Below the pieces are notes generated by a model that saw nothing but the letters and a program-made list of their open reading frames with translations, did no database searches and had not been told where the DNA came from. Position numbers and translations under genes: made by a program. A DNA stretch of 40,387 nucleotides from Bacteroidota bacterium (GTDB taxonomy: Bacteria; Bacteroidota; Ignavibacteria; Kapaibacteriales; UBA2268), in the NCBI GenBank assembly GCA_021824625.1, contig JAKAKE010000175.1, forward strand, positions 1-40,387, given 5' to 3'. Position 1 is the first letter of the stretch. Each line of letters begins with the position of its first letter. This document shows positions 25,187 to 35,800 of the stretch, piece after piece.

Positions 25187-26497
25187 TTATTTGTATTTGT
25201 ACCTTTCTGAAACAGTTGGTGGCGAAGCCAACCGGTAATCACCAAATCCGGTATTATCAGCAAAAACAAATTGCCTGTTATTCAAATATGTCCATCTTTC
25301 ATATTTTCTGCCTATTGTTCCCGGAACTGAACGTTCAATCTGAAAAGGTTTTCCATAAACTATATATACCCAGCCCATATCAGTCAGCCAGCCTTCGTTA
25401 TACGACTTGAATTCTTTGTTTGCATAATCAATTCTTGTATAATATTCTTCGAAGGCTTCATTCCTTTCGGTATTTGGTGTCGGGTCTTGCTTATCCCAAA
25501 ATTCCCTGAATCTTTTTTGCTTTTCATCTTGTGTCGGTGCGGCTTCAATGAATTCAATCTCACTCGGCTGTGCAACATATCTAAGCTGCTTGACGGCTTT
25601 ATTTAAATCTGAAATGTTGAAGCCAAACATAGTTCTAAAGAATCCTAAAGACCTCTCGGCGGCGGCAAGATAATATTCTGTTTTAACAAGAGTATCATTC
25701 ACGGGTTTTAATGCTATAATTCTGAGATTGTAAGTACCCTGGCTTATAGATTCCCTGTAAGGTATTTTGAGATAAAGCTGTGTCTTACTCTTTCCGATAT
25801 ATTTTCTTATTTTTTTTGAATTAATCAGGATTTTGCCATCTTTATCAATGATTTGATAAACGAAATCAGCAGAGTCGCTGCCGGTATTGTTATATGATTC
25901 AAAAAAAGCAAAAAAACCATTTTTCAAATCACCGACATTGTCGGATATAAATGGAGTGATTGTGTATTTGCCATCATGCTCCTCGATAGATGATAGAATC
26001 ATTATTCCGCTTATTGAAAAGGGATATTCGGCAAAATTCAGAACAGTAACAGTTCTGGATTTTTCATAAGTATCATTTACGTAATTATCAATCAAAACAA
26101 CTTTGATTTCATAGTTGCCTTTGGCAAGTGACAATATTGTTTGAGTAAAATCAAATCCTCCGGTACCTCCCTGTGCAGAAAAGTAATCCTTCACTTTAAG
26201 AATTCTATGGATTCTTTTTTCTTCTTCGATACTTTTTGTGCTGTCTATCACTTTTATCACAAGGTCATATTGTGCCAAATAATTTTCACCGGATTTCATA
26301 AAGTTGATGGATTGATAAGGTACGACAACATAGACGTCAACTCTTGAAGCAGTATCACTTTCTCCTTTGAAACATATCACATCAAGATGGAAAGGGATTT
26401 CAACATTAGACGATTTAATATCCTGTGTATAGGCTAAAAATGAGAAAGCTATATACAATGCAAGACAGGTAAAAGTTAATCTTCTATTTAATTTCAT
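25187..26497 (-). CDS. Secreted GWxTD domain-containing protein
   Basis: Start ATG 26497 gives 436 aa with a clean signal peptide (MKLNRRLTFTCLALYIAFSFLAYTQ); an ATG 75 bases further upstream adds an implausible 25-residue lead. The middle is beta-rich (Ig-like; EIKVVLIDNYV, SISGIMILS, TYNLRIIALKPV). The C-terminal GWxTD domain shows EYYTRIDYANKEF, EGWLTDMGWVYIVYGKP and ERWTY. This domain is typical of Ignavibacteriota, Chlorobiota, Bacteroidota and Acidobacteriota proteins, and its function is unknown. It is probably periplasmic or in the outer membrane. It precedes ispD by 2 bp, which puts the two in one transcript. Confidence 0.9.
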   Translation of the reverse strand: MKLNRRLTFTCLALYIAFSFLAYTQDIKSSNVEIPFHLDVICFKGESDTASRVDVYVVVPYQSINFMKSGENYLAQYDLVIKVIDSTKSIEEEKRIHRILKVKDYFSAQGGTGGFDFTQTILSLAKGNYEIKVVLIDNYVNDTYEKSRTVTVLNFAEYPFSISGIMILSSIEEHDGKYTITPFISDNVGDLKNGFFAFFESYNNTGSDSADFVYQIIDKDGKILINSKKIRKYIGKSKTQLYLKIPYRESISQGTYNLRIIALKPVNDTLVKTEYYLAAAERSLGFFRTMFGFNISDLNKAVKQLRYVAQPSEIEFIEAAPTQDEKQKRFREFWDKQDPTPNTERNEAFEEYYTRIDYANKEFKSYNEGWLTDMGWVYIVYGKPFQIERSVPGTIGRKYERWTYLNNRQFVFADNTGFGDYRLASPPTVSERYKYK

Positions 26498-26678
26498 ATA
26501 ATATTCTTTACTAAATTTATTATTTTCATTTCTCAAAATAACGAATTGATGTGAATTTTGATATAATTTCAATAATATTAATTCAATAATTCAATTTTTT
26601 TTTTCAATACTAAGTCAATAAATTATTAAATTTAAAATTCTGAAAAATGAGAATGTTGAACAATTATAAAATAAATTT

Positions 26679-29438
26679 ATGATAACAAGAAAAAGAAATT
26701 TGACTTTGATGTTCATCTTAACAGCATTAATTGGAATAACCTGTCATGCGGATGGAAAAGGTAAAAGGCCGCTTACATTTACTGATGTGATGAAATTCAA
26801 GTCAATCACATCAACTGTTATTTCTGATGATGGCAGATTCGTAGCTTATACGTCAACACCCGACCGGGGTGACCCAAACATAACGGTTCAGTCAATAGCC
26901 TCCGATTCAATTCAGTTTATTATCCAAAGAGCAGAAAAACCTGTTATTTCTTCAAACAGCGACTGGGTTATTTATTCGATTCCACCTAAAGCATGGGAGT
27001 TGGAGAATGCTGATAAAGACAAACCAAAAAAGGGCCTGGGAATATTAAATACCGGTACCGGAAAAATTGTAAAAATTGACAATATTGAAAAATTTTTATT
27101 ATCAAATGACGGGAAATGGCTTGCATACAAGTATTTTGATATGAATCCTATGAAACCGGAACAATCCCAAAATAAAATATTGGGTACTGATTTAATACTG
27201 AGGCAATTGCAATCCGGCTCAGAGCTTACTTTTCCCGGTGTTACCGAATTTGAATTTGACAGCTTGTCGAAAAATCTCGGTTATATTGTTAATGCAGAAC
27301 CACCAAATAAGAATGGTGTATTTGCGATTGATTTAACCGGGGGATATTTACTTCCACAAAAGGTTACTACTCTTGACAGCGGGATGTTTTCAAATATTAA
27401 ATGGTCGAGCAAGCATAGCAATCTTGCATATATTTCTGCTGTTAGGAAGAAAGATGGCGAACCGGATTCCGGTTCAATTAATGTTTGGAATCCTTATTCA
27501 AAAACCAATTCTGTAATTATAAGTTCAGATAGTCTTTCAAAAGAATGGTTCATTCCTTTTAAGAATAATTTGCGCTGGACAAAAGACAATGGCAGGTTGT
27601 TTTTTGGTTTGAGACAAACAAAAGATTCTGCATTTAAGAAAAATGAAGTGAAATTTAATGATTCGACATTTTTCAATGTTGATACGATTTTGAAAAAAAC
27701 CGAATTAGACATATGGCATTGGAATGACCCCAGAATAAAGACAAATCAAAAAAAGTGGTATGAAAATAACAAGGACAGAACATATCTTGCAGTTTATCAT
27801 TTTGATAATAAAACCTATATCCCGTTAGCAGATGAAAATATACCTGATGTCGAATTTGCCGAGAATCCGTTTTATACGATTGGCTATAACGATAAACCAT
27901 ACCTTGTTGAATCAACATGGGAAGGTGACGTTCCTTCCGACCTTTATTCAATAAATTTAAGGACAGGAGACAGGAAAAAGCTTATTCCCAAACTTCATGA
28001 AAGTGCTTATATTTCTCCAACCGGCAGATATGTTCTCTATTTTAATGAAAAGACATGGTTCCTCTACGATAACAATCTCGACACGCTTGTAAATTTGACA
28101 GGTGAATTAAAATTTAATTTTTATGATGATGAATATGACCAACCATCAGAAGCACCCAGTTATGGAATTGCAGGATGGATGGAGAATGATGATGCCGTAT
28201 TGATTTATGACAAATATGATATTTGGCGGTTTTTTACGATATTGGGATACAGCTATATCAATCAAACAGCCGCTGACGGCAGGTTTAATGAACTGAAATT
28301 CAGGGTTGTGAATTTTGAACCAGACAGAGAATTTTATAAAAAAACTGATGTGCTTTGGGTGCAGGGTTTCCACCAAAAGCAAAAATACCAAGGGTTATAC
28401 CGTGTTACTTTTGATATGCTTGGCCTTGAAAAGCTTGCACAGGAGGACTGTAAATTAACATACATAGCCAAAGCGAAAAATTCACCCAACTTGATTTTTT
28501 CTAAACAAAAATATGATTTGTTCCCTGATTTATGGGCAACGGATTCACTATTTGTTGAAACAAAAAAAATCAGCGATGTCAATCCACAGATGAGAGACTT
28601 TCTATGGGGTAAGGCGGAGCTTATTGACTGGGTAAGCGGCTATGGCGATACCTTACAGGGATACTACATCAAACCGGAGGACTTTGCAGATGGAAAGAAG
28701 TATCCTGTCGTTGTTTATTATTATGAGAGATTGTCAAATGACTTCTATACATTCTACCCTGTCCGCAACAACCACAGGCCCTGCTATCCCCTATATTCCG
28801 GTGACGACTATGTGATTTTTGTTGCTGATATAAAATATAAAACAGGAAGTCCGGGTTATGATGCATTTAACTGTGTTGTGCCGGGAGTGAGAAAATTGAT
28901 TGATATGGGAATTGCCGATTCGACTGCAATCGGTTTGCAGGGACATTCTTGGGGAGGTTACCAGACAGCATTTCTTATTACTCAATCAAATCTTTTCGCC
29001 GCAGCTGCCGCCGGTGCACCTGTTGGCAATATGACGAGTGCTTATAGCGGTATCCGTCTTGAGTCCGGACTTGCGAGGCAGTTCCAATACGAACATCAGC
29101 AAAGCCGTATAGGGGGAAACCTCTGGGATTCACTCGATGCTTACATAAGAAATTCACCTGTGTTCCAGGCACAGAAAATTCAAACACCATTGTTAATTGA
29201 GTTCGGTGATATTGACAATGCGGTTCCCTGGCAGCAGGGAGTAGAGCTTTACCTTGCTATGAGACGTTTGAGCAAGAACTGCATTTTCCTTCAATACAGG
29301 AACGAGCCTCATATCCTGCAGAAGTATCAGAACAAGCTCGATTATGCAATCAGGATGAAAGAATTTTTCGATACTTATCTAAAGAAAAAGCCGGCTCCGG
29401 ATTGGATAATCAAGGGAATCGAGTATAAAGGAAATTGA
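26679..29438 (+). CDS. S9 family serine peptidase (prolyl oligopeptidase type)
   Basis: This 919-aa protein has a signal peptide (MITRKRNLTLMFILTALIGITCHA), a long N-terminal beta-propeller region and a C-terminal alpha/beta-hydrolase domain from about residue 660. The catalytic triad is visible: Ser757 in GHSWGG, Asp846 in FGDIDNAVP and His878 in NEPHILQ. Length is above the usual 650-780 aa, the extra being in the propeller half. Its likely role is cleavage of short, proline-containing or dipeptidyl peptides in the periplasm, inferred from the S9B/S9C relatives. It is not linked by operon to its neighbours; the 73-bp gap to the methyltransferase holds that gene's promoter. Confidence 0.93.
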   Translation: MITRKRNLTLMFILTALIGITCHADGKGKRPLTFTDVMKFKSITSTVISDDGRFVAYTSTPDRGDPNITVQSIASDSIQFIIQRAEKPVISSNSDWVIYSIPPKAWELENADKDKPKKGLGILNTGTGKIVKIDNIEKFLLSNDGKWLAYKYFDMNPMKPEQSQNKILGTDLILRQLQSGSELTFPGVTEFEFDSLSKNLGYIVNAEPPNKNGVFAIDLTGGYLLPQKVTTLDSGMFSNIKWSSKHSNLAYISAVRKKDGEPDSGSINVWNPYSKTNSVIISSDSLSKEWFIPFKNNLRWTKDNGRLFFGLRQTKDSAFKKNEVKFNDSTFFNVDTILKKTELDIWHWNDPRIKTNQKKWYENNKDRTYLAVYHFDNKTYIPLADENIPDVEFAENPFYTIGYNDKPYLVESTWEGDVPSDLYSINLRTGDRKKLIPKLHESAYISPTGRYVLYFNEKTWFLYDNNLDTLVNLTGELKFNFYDDEYDQPSEAPSYGIAGWMENDDAVLIYDKYDIWRFFTILGYSYINQTAADGRFNELKFRVVNFEPDREFYKKTDVLWVQGFHQKQKYQGLYRVTFDMLGLEKLAQEDCKLTYIAKAKNSPNLIFSKQKYDLFPDLWATDSLFVETKKISDVNPQMRDFLWGKAELIDWVSGYGDTLQGYYIKPEDFADGKKYPVVVYYYERLSNDFYTFYPVRNNHRPCYPLYSGDDYVIFVADIKYKTGSPGYDAFNCVVPGVRKLIDMGIADSTAIGLQGHSWGGYQTAFLITQSNLFAAAAAGAPVGNMTSAYSGIRLESGLARQFQYEHQQSRIGGNLWDSLDAYIRNSPVFQAQKIQTPLLIEFGDIDNAVPWQQGVELYLAMRRLSKNCIFLQYRNEPHILQKYQNKLDYAIRMKEFFDTYLKKKPAPDWIIKGIEYKGN

Positions 29439-29476
29439 GGAATATAAATCTTTATTCGATTTAAATTATTTTTAAT

Positions 29477-29484
29477 TACTTTTG
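29477..29484 (+). promoter_or_regulatory. Possible TAnnTTTG promoter element for the methyltransferase
   Basis: TACTTTTG lies 27 bases before the ATG and matches the Bacteroidota -7 consensus. An AAGGA at about 29502-29506 is a fair ribosome binding site. No clear -33 TTG seen. Confidence 0.45.
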
Positions 29485-29511
29485 CTAAGGATAAGTTAAC
29501 TAAGGAACAAA

Positions 29512-32500
29512 ATGAGTTCAAGAGAAGAATTAATTTTATTATATCTTAATAAAATTAAATCTGCAAATAAAGAATCAATTAAAAAGGAACACTTCAAAGA
29601 CCTCCTTAACAGATTATATTCTGATAATTATGACATACTTAAAATCGTTGATAAAATAAGTACAGGTGCAGAAACAACAATTTTAAACATACCGAGAAAA
29701 GACAAATATCATCGTGGGAGTGCAGATACATTATATAATAAAATTATCATTGAATTTGAAAATGATTTAAAAACTTCATTAAATCATGCAAAAGAGCAAT
29801 TATCAGGTTATTTATTAGGAAAATTTAATTCAGGTGAAGGTTATAATTTTACATTAATTGCATCAGATTTCATTAATTGGAAAATCTATTCTCCCGACAT
29901 AACTTGTCTTGAAAAACTTGACAGCATAAAAGAAGATGAACTTATTCTGAATGAAATCAAAAGTGTTTCTTTTACATTGAACGGTGATAATACAGATGAT
30001 TTTTACTTTTGGCTTGACAGGTTTTTATTTAAAACCGAAAGAGTAAAAGCAACACTTAAGGGTGTTGAAGAAGCATTCGGACATCAAAGTAATGTTTTTA
30101 TTGAATGTTTCCGGGAATTAAAAAAATGGTATAATGATGCAAAAAAGTTCGGAGAAGTTCAGGTTGCTTATGATGAATGGTCAAAGTTTTTAAGCATTGC
30201 TTATGGTTCTTATGAAGCAACCGATGAGAATTTTATGATTCACACATACCTGAGTGTTTTCTCTAAAATGCTTGCTTATTCTATAATAACAAATGATGAG
30301 TTGATTAATGATGATGAAATGAAAGACATCATCAGCGGTGAAATATTTAATAATAAGAATATTAACAATTTTGTCGAAAATGATTTCTTTTATTGGGTAA
30401 AAAACGAACGTATTTTTAAGCATTTAAAAAAAGTATTCCGAATAATCGCACAGGAAATCTCTGCTTTTGATTTTAAAAATGTAGATGAAGACGTGATGAA
30501 GGGGGTTTACCAGGAATTAATTGATTTGGACACAAGGCACGCATTAGGTGAATATTATACACCTGACTGGCTTTGCGAAAGAATCGTCAATGAATTTAAT
30601 TTTAAAAATGATGCTCAAATTCTTGACCCTGCATGCGGAAGCGGTTCATTTCTGAGAGCGGCAATCCACAGGATGAAACATTTACATCCCGTTAAGCCGA
30701 TTGATGAATTATGCAATCAGATTTATGGTATAGACATTCATCCTTTATCAGTACAAATATCAAAAACGACTGTCCTGATTGCGCTTGGTGAGGAGTTATT
30801 AAAAAATAAAAATCCGATTCACTTAAATATTATTTTGGCAAATACTCTTCTTGCGCCTGATGGAGTGAAAGACCTGTTCGGCGGGCAATTCAGCTTAACT
30901 ATTGATAATGAACAATATAAACTGAATACTCAAATACTTGATGATGTAAGGTTATTTGATGAGGCATTAGATATTTGTGAAAAGGTTGCTGAACAAACAC
31001 ATGGCAGTAAACAGGAAACAAAAGAATCTTTTGAAAAAACATTAAAGAAAATTTACATAAATGGGGGACTTACCCACCAAGTCATAGATAGCTATTATAA
31101 AATATACCTTGCTTTAAAAAAAGTAAAAGAATCAGGTAGAAACAGTATTTGGAAATTTATTATTCAAAACCTGTACAAACCATACTTCTTAGCCGGTAAA
31201 TTTGATTATGTAATCGGGAATCCTCCTTGGTTTACTTACAGTTCTATTAAAAATGAGGAATATCAGAATATTTTAAAACAGATTGCTGAAAAATATCGAG
31301 TAAAACCTGATAAAGTTGCAAACTTCCCTCATTTAGAAATAGCTGTTATATTTTTTGCTTATTGTTGTAGCTATTTTTTAAAAGATAATTGCAAACTCGC
31401 TTTTGTTTTACCACGCAGCATCTTTAGTGCTGACCACCATGATAACACGCGTTCCGGAAAAGCATCAGGTTTCCGATTAACTCAAATCTGGGATTTGAAA
31501 GATGTTTCGCCTTTGTTTAATGTGCCAAGCTGTGTTATGATAGTTGAAAAAGGCAACAACAATAAAAAACTTCCTGTAACCGGTTTGGATGGAGTTGTTT
31601 TTAACGGGAGATTAAAAACTCACAATTGCCATCTTCCGGAAGCATTGAATCACATCAGTGAAACAGAAGTAAAATGGTACTTTGTACAGCAAGGTACAGC
31701 AACAGCATTTTCTATGAGTAAGAAAAAGATTCAAAACAGGATAAATCCTTATAGAAGTAAATTCAAACAGGGTGCTACAATAGTACCTCGAACATTTTAT
31801 TTTGTCGAGCTTGCACAGATAACTCCACCTGATTTGGTTGACCGTATTGTTTATTTAAAGACAGCGGAATCAATAAAATCTGATACAAAAGAGCCATGGA
31901 AAAAATATACTTTTAAAGGCAGGATGGAAAGCCGATTCCTATTTAGAACTGCCCTTTCAAAAAGTATTCTTCCTTTTTCACTGTATAAACCTGACATGGT
32001 TGTACTTCCAATAATTATCGAAGAAGAACAGAAAAATTATAAAAAAATAAAACTTTGTTCCTCAGAAGAAATTCGACATGAAGGATGTCTTGAAGCTTCA
32101 GGTTGGTTTTTAAAAGCAGAAAGATATTGGGAGCTATTGAGAACAGAAAAATCCCAAAAAATGTTACTGACTGATCGGCTGGATTATCATAAAGGTTTAA
32201 CTGTCCAGAATATAAATGCTCCTTATTTAGTATTATATAATTCGTCTGCCAAGGATGCTAATGCTGTAGTGGTTAAAAGGAAGGATATTGACCTTGAATT
32301 AATAGTAGAAAGTATATCTTATGTGTATTTCACAAGAAATTTAAAAGAAGCTTTTTATTTAACCTCGATATTTAACTCATCAGTACTTAATGAAATGATA
32401 AAAGATTTTCAAGCAAGAGGTTTGTTTGGTCCAAGACATGTTCATAAAAAAATCCTCGATATTTATTTTCCTGAATTTGATAATACAAATAAAAAACATT

Positions 32501-32679
32501 TAAGATTAGCTGAACTCGGGGAAAAAGCTCATAAAAAAACTGATAAATATATAAAAGATAATCCACCCAAACAGGAATTAACAACCTTTCATCTTGGCAG
32601 ATTCAGATTATCAATTAAGAATCATCTCAAATCCGAATTAGATGAGATTGATAAAATAGTTCAATTTTTAATAAAATAG
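29512..32679 (+). CDS. Type IIG-like restriction-modification enzyme (N6-adenine methyltransferase)
   Basis: This 1055-aa single chain has the order of a type IIG enzyme. The N-terminal nuclease-like domain (about 40-130) has GSADTLYNKIIIEFEND with Asp72, Glu81 and Glu83; the usual PD-(D/E)xK lysine is Glu here. The helical linker and YYTPDWLCERI lead to motif I DPACGSGSFLRAAI (about 371-384) and motif IV NPPW (about 572). The C-terminal 350 residues fit a target-recognition domain. No separate specificity, helicase or nuclease gene is adjacent, so it would act alone. The AT-rich codon use and the mobile element 20 bp after the stop suggest acquisition. Nuclease activity is uncertain; methylation is likely. 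Confidence 0.85.
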   Translation: MSSREELILLYLNKIKSANKESIKKEHFKDLLNRLYSDNYDILKIVDKISTGAETTILNIPRKDKYHRGSADTLYNKIIIEFENDLKTSLNHAKEQLSGYLLGKFNSGEGYNFTLIASDFINWKIYSPDITCLEKLDSIKEDELILNEIKSVSFTLNGDNTDDFYFWLDRFLFKTERVKATLKGVEEAFGHQSNVFIECFRELKKWYNDAKKFGEVQVAYDEWSKFLSIAYGSYEATDENFMIHTYLSVFSKMLAYSIITNDELINDDEMKDIISGEIFNNKNINNFVENDFFYWVKNERIFKHLKKVFRIIAQEISAFDFKNVDEDVMKGVYQELIDLDTRHALGEYYTPDWLCERIVNEFNFKNDAQILDPACGSGSFLRAAIHRMKHLHPVKPIDELCNQIYGIDIHPLSVQISKTTVLIALGEELLKNKNPIHLNIILANTLLAPDGVKDLFGGQFSLTIDNEQYKLNTQILDDVRLFDEALDICEKVAEQTHGSKQETKESFEKTLKKIYINGGLTHQVIDSYYKIYLALKKVKESGRNSIWKFIIQNLYKPYFLAGKFDYVIGNPPWFTYSSIKNEEYQNILKQIAEKYRVKPDKVANFPHLEIAVIFFAYCCSYFLKDNCKLAFVLPRSIFSADHHDNTRSGKASGFRLTQIWDLKDVSPLFNVPSCVMIVEKGNNNKKLPVTGLDGVVFNGRLKTHNCHLPEALNHISETEVKWYFVQQGTATAFSMSKKKIQNRINPYRSKFKQGATIVPRTFYFVELAQITPPDLVDRIVYLKTAESIKSDTKEPWKKYTFKGRMESRFLFRTALSKSILPFSLYKPDMVVLPIIIEEEQKNYKKIKLCSSEEIRHEGCLEASGWFLKAERYWELLRTEKSQKMLLTDRLDYHKGLTVQNINAPYLVLYNSSAKDANAVVVKRKDIDLELIVESISYVYFTRNLKEAFYLTSIFNSSVLNEMIKDFQARGLFGPRHVHKKILDIYFPEFDNTNKKHLRLAELGEKAHKKTDKYIKDNPPKQELTTFHLGRFRLSIKNHLKSELDEIDKIVQFLIK

Positions 32680-32699
32680 TTTTCGGTATAAATCATATT

Positions 32700-32866
32700 A
32701 TCCCAAAATATTCATTAGAAACTATGAAATACCTATGGACTAAGAACAGGCTTGTCATTCTGAGGAGTGAAACGACGAAGAATCTCTTACAAAAATGAGA
32801 TGCTTCGACTTCGCTCAGCATGACAGTTACAAACTATTATTAATTTCCTAATGAATAATTTGGGAT
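32700..32866. mobile_element. 167-bp MITE-like element, copy 2 (its end encodes the activase C-terminus)
   Basis: Same length and ends as copy 1: ATCCCAAAATATTCATTAG on the left and the inverted repeat on the right. It lies between the convergent methyltransferase and activase genes. The right end overlaps the activase coding region by 27 bases (32840-32866), so the element supplies the last codons and the stop of that gene. Confidence 0.85.
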
Positions 32867-35800
32867 TATCTCTTCTTCAGCCTTCCTAACCAGAAGATGT
32901 ATCCTGTTATGCAGGTTCACCTGGCTGTTGCCTGCATCAATGTCGAGAAATTGAAGATTCAGGCCGGGATGTAAATTCTTAATTGATTTTTCAACCCCGC
33001 GTGCAACGATATGATTTGCTAAACATCCGAATGGCTGCATACAAAGTATATTATTGATTCCTTTTTCTGCAAATGTTAAAATTTCTCCTGAAATCATCCA
33101 CCCTTCACCGAAATAATGATTCGACATACTCATTATCTTTTCTGCTTTCTTTGCAATTTGCCTTACAGGGTGTCTTGCTGAAAAGAATTTAAAATTCTTC
33201 ATAACATTGTCAAACTGTTTGCATCTATAGTCAAAGTATTTTTCAAGTGGTATTGCAAGTTTTCTTGAAATAGTTTTTTTCTCAATTTTAAGTGTATGCT
33301 TATAATTGACATTTATGAGCCATTGAACAAACATATTAATCAGTGGAGGAAATATTACTTCAATCCCTTTCTTAGTAAGTTCTTCTGCAATTCTATGATT
33401 GCCCATCGGATTGTACTTGACATATACTTCACCGACAACACCGATTTTTGGTACTTTGATTCTTTCAATTTCAGTGTTATTGAATTCACTGACTGCAACT
33501 GATAAATGTTTCAGAATACTTTTTAAATCATTTTTTTCAATAAAGGGAGTAATTGTTGAATTATATTTTTCCGCTATTTTCCATGCATCACCCTTGTTTT
33601 TTTCTCTGGGAGCTATAGCATGATACATCTGCGAAATCGCATCACCAAATAAAATACTTGTAATCCCGAGCACAGTAAGTTTTTTCTTACTTAATTTAAA
33701 ACCGGGTTGATCATTTAGTTTATTTGCAAGTGTAATTCCAACGACAGGTACATCGGCGAAACCATTCTTAACGAGTGCTTTCTTAATTAATGAAAGATAA
33801 TTTGAGGCTCTGCACTGTCCGCCTGTTTGCGTTATTCCGACTGCTAATTCATTTGTGTCATACTTCCCTGATTTCAAGGCTTTTAAAATATCGCCTATAA
33901 CAAGAGTTGCCGGATAGCATATCTCATTATTCACGTATTTTAACCCAAGCTCCACTGAATCATGGTCTGAAGGCGGGAGAATTTCTGCTTTATAGCCCAT
34001 AGCAGCAAATGGACCCGTAAGATAAGCAGAATGAAAAGGTGAGAAATAGGGAATAAGAATTTTTCGCTTATTATCTTCTACTAAAAAAGGCTTTGTTGTT
34101 TTTCTTTTTATTTCAATTCCTTTCCTGTTACCATTAAATCCTCTAAGCTTCATTGATTCCACAAGCGAGCGTAGTCTTAATTTCATTGAACCCGTGCTTG
34201 TTAGTTCATCAATTCTGATGAGAGTGAAATTCTTTCCGTAAGATTCAATTATTTCTTTAGTCTCGTCAATTGCAATAGTATCGGGTCCGCATCCGAAATT
34301 ATTCAGTTGAACATACTCGACATCTTTCTGTTTGCCTGCCCATTTTGCAATTCTGTATATTCGGTTTGAATACGCCCATTGGGACAGCACACTTAAATCA
34401 TCCAATTTTTGATTTTCATCGAGAGGAATAGAATCTTCAGTCAAAACATCATATCCTAAATCACAAATCATTTCAGGTATATTATGATTAATAAGCTTAT
34501 CAATCTGATAGGGCCTGCCGGAAAGGAGTATCAATCCCCGTTTTTCAGTTCGTGCATTCCCGATTATTTCTTTGCCCTTAATAATTAATTGATTTTTAAA
34601 ATTCTCGTATTCCATTAATGCCAGACTGAAAGCCTTTTTGAATGTTCTTTTTTTAACATTAAACTGTTTCAGGTAATTGAAACATGCATCTTCAAGAAGT
34701 CCGGCATTTTTAAAATTAATATTCGGTGCATCGAATTTAACATTATGCTTTTTCTCAGGTTCTACTGAACTTCTGATTACATCAGGGTAACCGCTTATGA
34801 CCGGACAATTGTAGCAGTTGGATGTTTCGGGAAATTCATTTTTTTCGAATGTAACTATGGGGTAAAATATTCGGTCAATACCGGAATTTATGAGATTGAT
34901 AATATGTCCGTGAACAATCTTGGCGGGATAGCAAATATTATCCGACATAATTGTTCCACTACCCAAATCACTCATTTCATTTGATGATTTATCCGATAGT
35001 TTAATTTCAATTCCACATTCAACAAACAGTTTTGCCCAAAAAGGAAAATTTTCAAAAAAGTTGAGAACACGTGGTATTCCTAATTTTATTATTGGTTCCG
35101 ATTCGGGTTTTAATTTTCGGTTGAATAGTAATTCAAACTTGTAATCAGGCATATTAAAACCATTTTCTTTTTTTCTGCCTGTATTCGTATATATCTTCTC
35201 ACAACGGTTACCTGTGTTATAAACATTACCATTATCGAATTTCAGTTTACTTACTGTGCAGGTATTATCGCATCCCTTGCAGTGAATGAATTTTACATTA
35301 TAATTACCGGGTGTATCAAGATGAGCAAAAATTCTGAAAGAACCGATGAGATTTTCACCTGATTGAAATTTATCGAGAGCCGTTAATGCCGCACCATAAG
35401 CCCCCATCAGTTCCGAGATGTCGGGATTGACAACTTTTCTTCCAAGCACATTCTCAAATGCCTTCAGCACAGCGATATTTTTAAATGTGCCTCCCTGAAC
35501 GATAATATTTTCGCCAAGAACAGAATTATCAAAAATTTTCAGGACTTTATGCAGGCAATTGTTAATCACAGAATAAGCCAAACCTGCAGATATATCTTCG
35601 GCAGAAGCTCCCTCCCTGAATGACTGCTTCACTTTGGAATTCATAAAGACGGTACATCTTGAGCCAAGGTCGCAGGGCTTGGAAGAATTAACTGCAATAT
35701 CTGCAAATTTGTCAACTGTATAGTTCAGTGAATTTGCAAATGTCTCGATGAATGAACCGCAGCCGGATGAACATGCTTCATTGACTTCAATGTTGCTTAT

